This document shows positions 5,525 to 11,584 of a DNA stretch of 11,584 nucleotides, piece by piece. The translations under genes and the position numbers were made by a program. Location: positions 1 through 11,584 of the forward strand of contig CAKZIX010000145.1 in assembly GCA_936936565.1 (NCBI GenBank), read 5' to 3'. The notes below the pieces were generated by a model that saw only the letters and a program-made list of their open reading frames with translations, had not been told where the DNA came from and did not search any database. This DNA comes from an uncultured Nocardiaceae bacterium (GTDB lineage Bacteria > Actinomycetota > Actinomycetes > Mycobacteriales > Mycobacteriaceae). Every line of letters starts with the position of its first letter. Within the stretch, counting starts at the first letter, position 1.

Positions 5525-7660
5525 GTGAGCCGGACTGCCTGGGTGGGGCCGCAGCACGGCGACTCGCGGGCCACGCTCGCCGCGGAATGGGCGGCGGCAG
5601 TCCTGCCTGTCCCAGACCATGTGGTGCCGATGAGCCTGCACGACGCGAACGCTCTGTTCGCCGAATTGGCGACCGAACTGGAGCACTCCACGGGCGAGCC
5701 CGATGTTGCGGCCGGTGCCTCGGCGGTCGGCGCGCGGCTGGCACGCGCCCACTTCGTCGGCGATGGGGTGCTCGGGCGCAGCCTCGCCGTGTTGCAAGAT
5801 CATTTCACGCGGGCGGAGCTGCCGCCGCATCTGCTCGGCGAACTGGTCACCGGGTTCGCGCTCGGTTACGTGCGCGCGTTTCGCGGCTGGTTGCTCGCGG
5901 AGCAGGAAAGCATCCGGCGCGCCGAGGTCGCCGCCCGGCAGGCGGCTCAGGATCGCTTGCGCGACAGCGAAGCCCGGATGCGGGCAGTGTTCGCGCAGGC
6001 TGGCGTCGGGGCCGGGCTCTCCGACATGGACGGCAACATCATCGAGGTCAACGCCGCCTTCGCAGGGATGCTCGGGTACGGAGTAGCGGAGTTCAGCCAG
6101 TTCAACGTACGCGAACTCGGCCATCCCAGCGACGACGCCGACACGTGGAAACTCTACGGCGACATCGTCAGCGGGGTACGTGACGGCGTGCAGGTGGAAA
6201 AGGCGTACTTCCACCGGGACGGCAGCACCGTGTGGACCAACCTCAACGTGTCGCTGATTCGCGATGCCGACGGCCGCCCGGCCTACACGCTGGTGCTGCT
6301 GGAAGACATCTCGGAGCGGCGGGCGCTGCGCGAACGCCTGCACTACCGCGCCAATCACGATCAGCTGACCGGCCTGCCCAACCGGTCCCGGTTCTTCGAC
6401 GAGCTGGCGATCGCCTTTGCCGAAGGCGCCGCGTCCGTCGGCCTCTGCTATATCGATCTGGACAATTTCAAGTCCGTCAACGACACCCTCGGGCACTCCG
6501 TCGGCGATGCGCTGCTGGTCCAGGTGGCTACCCGGTTGCGCCGTTGCGCGGTCACGTCCGACCGCGTGGTCGCGCGCATGGGTGGCGACGAGTTCACCAT
6601 CCTCGTGCCCAAAATCGATGGCCCGCAAGAGGTTACCGAGATCGCGCGCAGCGTCGCGGGCGCGCTGGCGGCGCCGTTCGACGTGCACGGGCACAAACTG
6701 TCGATCACCGCCAGCGTCGGAGTCATCGCCCAATGCGTCGACGACAGCACACCCGCAGAACTGCTGCGCGGGGCCGACACCGCAATGTACTGGGCCAAGG
6801 CCGACGGGGGCGGGTTCGCCGTATTCGATCCCAGCCGCGGCAGCAAAGAGCACACCCGGATCAAGCTCGCCGCCGCCATCACCGATGCCATCGACAACGG
6901 CGAGTTCTTCCTCGAATACCAGCCGATCGTCGCACTGTCCGACGACCGCGTGGTCGCCGTCGAGGCGCTGTTGCGCTGGCAGCACCCCGAGCTCGGCGTG
7001 CTGCCGCCGCGGCGCTTCCTCGATCTGGCCGAGGAGAAGGGTGTCATCGCCGACCTCGGCCGCTTCGTACTGCACCGCGCGTGCACCGACGTCGCCGGCT
7101 GGCGACGCGAATTCGGTTCGCGGGCACCGCGAGTCAGCGTGAACGTGGCCGCGATGGAGGTCGACGACCCGGGCTGGGTGGCGCATGTGCGCCGGATCGT
7201 CGCCGCATCCGGGGTGCCCACCGACCTGCTCCAGTTCGAGCTGACCGAACGTGCGCTGATGAGCACCACGGGCGCTCCGCTGCGGGCGTTGCAGGAACTG
7301 TCGGGTGACGGCATCGCGGTGGCCATCGACGATTTCGGCACCGGCTACTCGAACCTCGCCTATCTCGGCAAGTTGCCGCTCGACGTCGTCAAGCTCGCCG
7401 GCCCGTTCGTCACGAGCGTCGAGGCGGCCGAGACCACCGGCCCTCGCGACCTGGTGGTGCTCGAAGCGATCGTCCAACTCGCACACGACCTCGGCCTGTC
7501 CGTTACCGCCGAATGCGTCGAAACCGAACATCAGGTGGTGCGGCTACGCGCACTCGGCGTGGACTCCGCGCAAGGCTGGTACTTCGCGCGGCCGATGCCC
7601 GCGCAGGCGATCACCCAGCTGCTGCGGCCCGGGAACAGCGCACCCGCTCGGATGGTTTGA
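5525..7660 (+). CDS. PAS-GGDEF-EAL cyclic-di-GMP synthase/phosphodiesterase
   Basis: The protein is 711 residues with no membrane segment. Residues 1-135 form a helical N-terminal region I do not recognise, including LVTGFALGYVRAFRGWLLAEQ (107-127). A PAS domain (about 147-265) has DMDGNIIEVNAAFAGMLGY and the closing VLLEDISERR. The GGDEF domain (about 272-436) has DQLTGLPNRSRFF, DLDNFKSVNDTLGH and an intact RMGGDEF (351-357). The inhibitory I-site RxxD is absent: R347 stands where its Asp should be. The EAL domain (about 445-700) keeps E480-A481-L482, N540, ELTE (572-575), D602-D603, K623, E663 and Q683, the usual metal and catalytic set. The KID triad reads KLA. Both activities therefore look possible. 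The GTG start is inferred from the -10 box just upstream and the loss of family-like residues before it. OsmC follows 7 bp after its stop. Confidence 0.9.
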   Translation: MSRTAWVGPQHGDSRATLAAEWAAAVLPVPDHVVPMSLHDANALFAELATELEHSTGEPDVAAGASAVGARLARAHFVGDGVLGRSLAVLQDHFTRAELPPHLLGELVTGFALGYVRAFRGWLLAEQESIRRAEVAARQAAQDRLRDSEARMRAVFAQAGVGAGLSDMDGNIIEVNAAFAGMLGYGVAEFSQFNVRELGHPSDDADTWKLYGDIVSGVRDGVQVEKAYFHRDGSTVWTNLNVSLIRDADGRPAYTLVLLEDISERRALRERLHYRANHDQLTGLPNRSRFFDELAIAFAEGAASVGLCYIDLDNFKSVNDTLGHSVGDALLVQVATRLRRCAVTSDRVVARMGGDEFTILVPKIDGPQEVTEIARSVAGALAAPFDVHGHKLSITASVGVIAQCVDDSTPAELLRGADTAMYWAKADGGGFAVFDPSRGSKEHTRIKLAAAITDAIDNGEFFLEYQPIVALSDDRVVAVEALLRWQHPELGVLPPRRFLDLAEEKGVIADLGRFVLHRACTDVAGWRREFGSRAPRVSVNVAAMEVDDPGWVAHVRRIVAASGVPTDLLQFELTERALMSTTGAPLRALQELSGDGIAVAIDDFGTGYSNLAYLGKLPLDVVKLAGPFVTSVEAAETTGPRDLVVLEAIVQLAHDLGLSVTAECVETEHQVVRLRALGVDSAQGWYFARPMPAQAITQLLRPGNSAPARMV

Positions 7661-7667
7661 TCGTGTC

Positions 7668-8096
7668 ATGGCTGACAAGCAACCGACCGAACTGTGGGTG
7701 GAACGCACGGGTACTCGTCGCTACACGGGGCGCAGCTCCCGCGGCGCCGAGGTGTTGATCGGATCGGGCACGGTGGAGGGGGTGTTCACTCCCGGCGAGC
7801 TGCTCAAGATCGCGCTCGCCGCGTGCACCGGACTGAGCTCGGACTTTCCGTTCGCGAACCGGCTCGGCGACAACTACGACGTCACCATCCGAGTCTCCGG
7901 AGATGCCGACCGGGAGAACGAGACGTACCCGGAACTGAAGGAGGTCGTCGAGGTCGACCTGTCCGAGCTGGATGCGGCCGGCCGCGAACGGCTGCTCACC
8001 ACGGTCGAGCGCGCCGTCGACAAGGCATGCACCGTCGGACGGACGTTGAAGGCGGGCAGCAAGATCACGCTCGAATTCGATGTCGACCACCTCTGA
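7668..8096 (+). CDS. OsmC/Ohr-family protein
   Basis: The protein is 142 residues, the normal size for this family of thiol-dependent (hydro)peroxide-reducing or related proteins. The two cysteines expected of the family are in place: C53 in LAACTGLSSDF, and C121 in VDKACTVGRTLKAG. The family's central strand and helix pattern (TPGELLKIALAACT; VERAVDKACTVGRTL) is clear. It resembles M. tuberculosis Rv2923c, which also lies just before acyP and smc. The ATG starts 7 bp after the GGDEF-EAL stop with no evident ribosome site, suggesting read-through translation. Its last 17 bases overlap acyP. Whether it reduces organic peroxides in this lineage cannot be told from sequence. Confidence 0.88.
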   Translation: MADKQPTELWVERTGTRRYTGRSSRGAEVLIGSGTVEGVFTPGELLKIALAACTGLSSDFPFANRLGDNYDVTIRVSGDADRENETYPELKEVVEVDLSELDAAGRERLLTTVERAVDKACTVGRTLKAGSKITLEFDVDHL

Positions 8097-8364
8097 GGTT
8101 CGCCTCACCGCCTGGGTGCACGGTCACGTGCAGGGCGTCGGCTTTCGCTGGTGGACCCGGTGCCGCGCGCTGGAACTCGGGCTCACCGGCACGGCCACCA
8201 ACACCGCCGACGGCCGGGTGCTCGTCGTCGCCGAGGGGCGCCGGGCACGCTGTGCCGACCTGCTGAGACTACTGAGATCCGGCGAGACCCCGGGACGCGT
8301 CGACCTTGTTGTGGAAAGCTGGGGCGACGCGAAGGGCGACATGACGGGATTCGAGGAGCGTTAG
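8080..8364 (+). CDS. acyP: acylphosphatase
   Basis: This small cytosolic enzyme (94 residues) hydrolyses acyl phosphates such as acetyl- or carbamoyl-phosphate. The signature GHVQGVGFRWWTR (15-27) supplies the phosphate-binding loop and catalytic Arg23. The second signature, GTATNTADGRVLVVAEG (37-53), supplies catalytic Asn41. Length and fold pattern are standard. The ATG lies inside the OsmC end, a 17-base overlap in another frame, and there is no separate ribosome site, so coupling is likely. The TAG stop shares a base with the GTG of the next gene. In M. tuberculosis acyP (Rv2922A) sits directly before smc; here about 2.8 kb carrying three genes lies between them. Confidence 0.93.
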   Translation: MSTTSEVRLTAWVHGHVQGVGFRWWTRCRALELGLTGTATNTADGRVLVVAEGRRARCADLLRLLRSGETPGRVDLVVESWGDAKGDMTGFEER

Positions 8365-9353
8365 TGACAAACGGGGACGATTCGGAGCAGACTCCGCCGC
8401 CCATGCGGCCGAATCAGCCGCAGACTCCGCCCCCGTTGCGGCCGAACCAGGGGTCGACGCCGCCGCCGATGCGGCCGAATCAGCCGCCGAGCGCCAGGCC
8501 GCCGGCGCCGCCGAATCAACCGCCGCCGGGTGCCAACCCGCCGCCACTGCGGCCGAATCAGCCGCCGCAGCAGGCCGATTCGGGTGCCACGCCGCCGCCC
8601 CTGCGGCCGAATCAGCCTCCGAATGCCACCCCGCCGCCGGTGCCCCCGAACCGGCCGCAGTCGCCGGGAGCGTCCCAGCCGCCGGCGGGTCCCGACCAGG
8701 ATCCGCCTTCGGCGCAGCCGCCGGGATCGCCGCCGTTGCCGTCGTCGTATCCGCCGCCGGTGCCGCCGGCCGCACCGCAACAGCCGTCGATCCCACCCGC
8801 CGCGCCACCGCAGCCGCACGCGGGTCGGATGCGTCGCCAAGAGCGCGGCGTCACCCAGCCGCGGCCGCCGTCGGTAGCCGAGGCCCGGGCGCGGGAAAAG
8901 GCCGAACGCCAGCAACGTGAAGCGCAGCAGCTCGCGCAGCAGACCGCCGAACGCAAACGCAAGCGCAACCGCAGGCTCATCGGCGGTGCCGCCGTCGTCG
9001 GCGTCGTGGGAGTTGTTGCCGGACTCGGCTATTGGGCGTTGTCCGGCGACGACGTGACCGCGCAGTGCGTACAGGAGGACGTGAACGGCCAACCGGTGAT
9101 CGTCGACGACGACTACTGCGACGAGAGCGGCAGCCGGTTCACAAGTTCCGGCGGGCACGTCTCCAACGGATTCTTCATCTACAGCGGCCATCAGTACCGC
9201 TACTACTACGGCAGCAAGGGCTCGGTGGGGCAGCGCCCGAGCGGTGGCACCACCGTCAAGCCGAAGGGCGCGACCATCAAGACCAAGTCCGGCACCACAA
9301 TTCAGCGCGGCGGGCTGGGCAGCAAGTCCGGCGGAAAGAGCAGCGGCTCGTAA
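8364..9353 (+). CDS. proline-rich single-pass membrane protein with YgiB/DUF1190-like tail
   Basis: The protein has 329 residues. The GTG shares a base with the acyP stop, and GAGGAG lies 5 nt upstream. Residues 9-155 are proline-rich, with five copies of PPP(M/L)RPNQ. Residues 171-204 are a charged Glu/Arg/Gln helix, probably coiled coil, ending in a basic RKRKRNRR stretch. A membrane helix follows (about 206-225, GGAAVVGVVGVVAGLGYWAL). The basic flank predicts the N-terminal part inside and the C-terminal part outside. The outer part has two cysteines (C235, C252), an aromatic YRYYYG, and a low-complexity Gly/Ser/Lys/Thr tail with IQRGGLGSKSGGKS. The tail resembles the 'VTRGGFGES...' end of E. 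coli YgiB. YgiB is the neighbour of YgiC, whose homologue follows here by 1 bp. Function is unknown; the YgiB link is mine, from motif and context. Confidence 0.72.
   Translation: MTNGDDSEQTPPPMRPNQPQTPPPLRPNQGSTPPPMRPNQPPSARPPAPPNQPPPGANPPPLRPNQPPQQADSGATPPPLRPNQPPNATPPPVPPNRPQSPGASQPPAGPDQDPPSAQPPGSPPLPSSYPPPVPPAAPQQPSIPPAAPPQPHAGRMRRQERGVTQPRPPSVAEARAREKAERQQREAQQLAQQTAERKRKRNRRLIGGAAVVGVVGVVAGLGYWALSGDDVTAQCVQEDVNGQPVIVDDDYCDESGSRFTSSGGHVSNGFFIYSGHQYRYYYGSKGSVGQRPSGGTTVKPKGATIKTKSGTTIQRGGLGSKSGGKSSGS
8394..8618 (+). repeat. tandem PPP(M/L)RPNQ-coding repeats
   Basis: Five copies of the octapeptide PPP(M/L)RPNQ occur at protein residues 11-18, 22-29, 33-40, 59-66 and 77-84. Degenerate copies, such as APPNQPP and PPVPPNRP, lie between and after them. 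The DNA repeats a CCG-CCG-atg/ctg-CGG-CCG-AAT-CAG core. The N-terminal copies are spaced 11 residues apart, so copy-number variation between strains is plausible. The array is coding, not CRISPR. Confidence 0.85.
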
Positions 9354-9354
9354 C

Positions 9355-10521
9355 ATGCGCAGAGTCAGAGGCAACCCGCGGCCGGGCTGGCAGCAGACCA
9401 TCGAATCGCAGGGTCTCGTATTCGGCAGTCCCGCACGCGATTCCAACGGCGCGATGCGTCCGTACTGGGACGAGTCGGTGCACTACGAGTTCGACATGGA
9501 CGAGGTGCTCGCCCTCGAAACGCAGGTCGAGGTGCTGCACTCGATGTGCCTGAAGGCCGTCGAGCAGGTGATCCTCACCGAACGGTTCGCGGATTTCGGC
9601 CTGCCGGAGTGGAGTTGGGAACCGATCAAGCAGTCCTGGGAGCGCTCCGACCCGCACGTATACGGGCGTTTCGACCTGCGCTACGACGGTCGTCGGCCAC
9701 CGAAACTGTTGGAGTACAACGCCGACACCCCCACATCGCTACTCGAAGCTGCGATCGTGCAGTGGCACTGGCTGACCGACCTGTACCCGAACGACGACCA
9801 GTGGAATTCGTTGCACGAGAAGCTCGTCGAGCGATGGAAGCAGCTGCGCGACGTGCTGCCCGCCACCGAGCTGCATTTTTCGTGGTCGGCGGCGGACTTT
9901 TCCGGCGAGGACAACGTCACCACGGCCTATATGCAGGAAACCGCCGCCGAAGCCGGCTTCGACACGATTGCGCTGCCGGTCGAGGAAATCGGTTGGGACA
10001 CACTGCTGAAGCGGTTCGTCGACCTCGAAGAAGCTCCCATCCATGCGATGTTCAAGTTGTATCCGTGGGAATGGGTACTCGACGACGATTTCGGTAGGAA
10101 CGTCCTCGCCAGCCTGCCCGGCACCATGTGGCTCGAGCCGTTGTGGAAGTCGATTCTGTCGAACAAGGCGATCCTCGCGGTGCTGTGGGAGATGTATCCC
10201 GGACATCCGAACCTGTTGCCCGCCTACCTCGACGACCCCCACGAACTCACCGAGTATGTGCGCAAACCCAAGCTCGGCCGCGAGGGTGCCAACATCACCA
10301 TCGTCGGCGCCGGGCTGGAGACCGCCACCGGCGGCGTGTACGGCGCCGAAGGCTTCGTCTACCAGCTGCTCGACCCGCTGCCCGAATTCGACGACATGCG
10401 ACCGGCTTTGGGGGCATGGATCGTCGGCGACACCGCCGCGGGACTTGGCATCCGCGAGACCGCCGGGCTCGTCACCGACGACGGCGCGGCGTTCGTACCA
10501 CACCGAATCCCGGAAAACTGA
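9355..10521 (+). CDS. YgiC/YjfC-type ATP-grasp enzyme (glutathionylspermidine synthase family)
   Basis: The protein is 388 residues, against about 386 for E. coli YgiC, and collinear with it by memory. Shared blocks include MCLKAVEQVI (64-73), QSWERSDPHVYGRFDLRYDG (93-112), KLLEYNADTPTSLLEAA (117-133) and FKLYPWEW (233-240). Also shared are WLEPLWKSILSNKAILAVLWEMYPGHPNLLPAY (259-291), KPKLGREGANI (304-314) and a final GIRETAGLVTDD. These form the ATP-grasp ligase core. The amidase domain of bifunctional GspS is absent. YgiC and YjfC are reported not to make glutathionylspermidine, and actinobacteria of this kind generally lack glutathione, so the real acceptor is unknown. An amide-bond ligase on a peptide, amine or protein is the cautious call. 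The ATG sits 1 bp after the upstream TAA; the DUF350 gene follows after 14 bp. Confidence 0.88.
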   Translation: MRRVRGNPRPGWQQTIESQGLVFGSPARDSNGAMRPYWDESVHYEFDMDEVLALETQVEVLHSMCLKAVEQVILTERFADFGLPEWSWEPIKQSWERSDPHVYGRFDLRYDGRRPPKLLEYNADTPTSLLEAAIVQWHWLTDLYPNDDQWNSLHEKLVERWKQLRDVLPATELHFSWSAADFSGEDNVTTAYMQETAAEAGFDTIALPVEEIGWDTLLKRFVDLEEAPIHAMFKLYPWEWVLDDDFGRNVLASLPGTMWLEPLWKSILSNKAILAVLWEMYPGHPNLLPAYLDDPHELTEYVRKPKLGREGANITIVGAGLETATGGVYGAEGFVYQLLDPLPEFDDMRPALGAWIVGDTAAGLGIRETAGLVTDDGAAFVPHRIPEN

Positions 10522-10535
10522 AAGCGAGACAACGG

Positions 10536-10988
10536 ATGACAACAACTTTGGCGCTCGAGAGCGAGTTCTGGAACTCGCTCGGCCGCGGTGTCGGCGCGAT
10601 CCTGCTGTACGCGGTCGTCGGCCTGGTGCTGATGATCGTCGGGTTCTACGCGATCGACCTCACCACCCCCGGCAAGCTGCGCGAGCTGGTGCGCCAAGGC
10701 CTCCCGAACGCCGTCATCGTCACCGCCACGGGCATGGTGAGCATGGCGTTCATCGTGGTGCTCGCGATCTACGCCTCGTCGGGCAAGCTCAGCGAGGGCC
10801 TGATCAACGCGCTGGTGTTCGGCCTGGTCGGCATCATCGCGCAGGTCGTCTCGGTGCGCGTGCTCGAAGCGCTCACCGGCATCGACATCGGCACCGCCAT
10901 CCAGTCCCCGAACTACGACCCGGCCGCCTGGGTGGTCGCCGCCGCGCACTTCGCACTGGGACTCGTCGTGGCCGTCGCGATTCTGTAG
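10536..10988 (+). CDS. DUF350 (YjfL-like) four-helix membrane protein
   Basis: The protein has 150 residues with about four membrane segments: 18-40, 58-80, 87-110 and 131-150. The first segment ends in the GFYAIDLTTPGKL stretch typical of DUF350, and a second family-like block is GKLSEGLINALVFGLVGIIAQ (83-103). DUF350 proteins such as E. coli YjfL are encoded beside YjfM (DUF1190) and YjfC (ATP-grasp), the same partners seen here. The transport or structural role is unknown. The ATG follows the ligase stop by 14 bp with only a weak GCGAGA before it, so it belongs to the same message. It is the last gene of the run before a 151-bp gap and smc. Confidence 0.87.
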   Translation: MTTTLALESEFWNSLGRGVGAILLYAVVGLVLMIVGFYAIDLTTPGKLRELVRQGLPNAVIVTATGMVSMAFIVVLAIYASSGKLSEGLINALVFGLVGIIAQVVSVRVLEALTGIDIGTAIQSPNYDPAAWVVAAAHFALGLVVAVAIL

Positions 10989-11139
10989 ACGGCTGCGAGG
11001 CCGTGGGCGATGCTCTCGTGATCGCGGCAATCGAACAGTGCACGCGTTCCTGAAAGGTGGCGCGGATCGACGGGTGGTTGGCCGGATCCACCCACGCCAC
11101 CCGGTAACCTTGAGCAACCATGCCGACCGATAGCGCACG
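10989..11139 (+). promoter_or_regulatory. smc upstream region with two small hairpins and a possible -10
   Basis: Just after the DUF350 stop, ACGGC-TGCGAG-GCCGT (10989-11004) can form a 5-bp stem; it has no T run, so it is a doubtful terminator. GGGTGG (11072-11077) and CCACCC (11088-11093) can form a 6-bp stem with a 10-base loop. TAACCT (11105-11110) fits the TAnnnT -10 pattern and would start transcription near 11117, about 23 bp before smc. No clear ribosome site precedes the smc ATG. Confidence 0.35.
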
Positions 11140-11584
11140 ATGCATCTGAAGAGCCTGACGCTGAAGGGGTTCAAATCCTTCGCGTCGGCCACCACGTTGC
11201 GGTTCGAGCCCGGGATCACCTGTGTGGTGGGGCCCAACGGCTCCGGCAAGTCGAATGTCGTCGATGCGTTGACCTGGGTGATGGGGGAGCAGGGCGCAAA
11301 GGCGTTGCGCGGCGGCAAGATGCAGGATGTCATCTTTGCGGGCACGGCGGGCCGGGCGCCGCTCGGACGCGCCGAGGTGACGCTGACGATCGACAACTCC
11401 GACGGGGCGCTGCCCATCGAGTACTCGGAGGTGTCGATCACGCGGCGCATGTTCCGCGACGGCGCCGGCGAGTACGAGATCAACGGCAATTCCTGCCGGC
11501 TGATGGACGTGCAGGAACTGCTCAGCGACTCCGGCATCGGCCGCGAAATGCACGTTATCGTCGGGCAGGGCCAGTTGTCGGCGA
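11140..11584 (+). CDS. smc: Smc, chromosome condensation/segregation ATPase (N-terminal part)
   Basis: Smc is the ring-forming ATPase that, with ScpA and ScpB, organises and helps segregate the chromosome. The window holds its first 148 residues; the rest (usually about 1,200) runs off the right edge. The head domain is clear: MHLKSLTLKGFKSF at the start, then Walker A GPNGSGKSN (31-39) and VVDALTWVMGEQGAKALRGG. RRMFRDGAGEYEINGNSCR (102-120) and the LLSDSGIGREMHVIVGQGQLS segment with the Q-loop (128-147) follow. The ATG 11140 matches the usual Smc N-terminus exactly. In mycobacteria ftsY follows smc. No truncation is seen within the visible part. Confidence 0.95.
   Translation, partial: MHLKSLTLKGFKSFASATTLRFEPGITCVVGPNGSGKSNVVDALTWVMGEQGAKALRGGKMQDVIFAGTAGRAPLGRAEVTLTIDNSDGALPIEYSEVSITRRMFRDGAGEYEINGNSCRLMDVQELLSDSGIGREMHVIVGQGQLSA

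Noticed and set aside
6569..6595. RxxD inhibitory I-site before GGDEF
   Set aside because: The needed Asp position is Arg347, so the motif is absent rather than shifted.
5411..7531. Upstream extension of the methyltransferase frame to a 975-codon protein
   Set aside because: The extension lies opposite the GGDEF-EAL gene; the family start motif, ribosome site and ATG at 5410 define the true start.
8391..8625. Possible CRISPR-like or tandem DNA repeat array
   Set aside because: The periodic units are in-frame codons of a proline-rich protein, with no unique spacers of constant length.
10989..11004. Rho-independent terminator after the DUF350 gene
   Set aside because: Only a 5-bp stem and no T run follow; termination cannot be claimed.
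1..11584. tRNA, rRNA, insertion sequence, transposase or attachment site
   Set aside because: None recognised on either strand; the kdpA breakpoint carries no visible transposase gene or terminal repeats.

Overview
The window is high-GC DNA with an actinobacterial gene style: GTG starts, 1-4 base stop/start overlaps and a Mycobacterium-like gene content. KdpD, KdpE and the Smc N-terminus resemble their M. tuberculosis counterparts closely, as recalled from memory, and the OsmC - acylphosphatase - smc order is the one found in mycobacteria. A Nocardia-like member of the Mycobacteriales is the best guess; species cannot be named from the sequence.

Left part (1-4598): a divergent kdp potassium locus. 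On the minus strand a 27-codon membrane peptide, kdpF and the first third of kdpA are packed with overlapping stop/start codons. KdpA similarity stops near position 214. From there to position 5 a different minus frame reads as the C-terminus of a MinD/ParA-like ATPase. kdpB and kdpC would normally follow, so the locus looks cut by a rearrangement or by a mis-assembly. On the plus strand a 40-codon membrane peptide, kdpD (sensor kinase) and kdpE (response regulator) are joined by 4-base overlaps. The 294 bp between the two arms holds two inverted-repeat pairs.

Middle part (4604-7660): a minus-strand SAM-dependent methyltransferase of the DUF574 type converges on kdpE. Divergent from it is a 711-residue PAS-GGDEF-EAL cyclic-di-GMP protein whose GTG start lies 6 nt after a TACGAT box, which suggests a leaderless transcript.

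Right part (7668-11584): a tight plus-strand run of an OsmC-like protein, acylphosphatase, a proline-rich single-pass membrane protein with a YgiB-like (DUF1190-like) tail, a YgiC/YjfC-type 'glutathionylspermidine synthase' ATP-grasp enzyme and a DUF350 membrane protein. The start of smc follows after 151 bp. In M. tuberculosis acyP lies directly before smc, so the last three genes of the run form a cassette set into a conserved neighbourhood. The same three protein types are neighbours in Escherichia coli (ygiB-ygiC; yjfL-yjfM-yjfC). The cassette is the best candidate here for a poorly described system, especially because actinobacteria of this group generally use mycothiol rather than glutathione.
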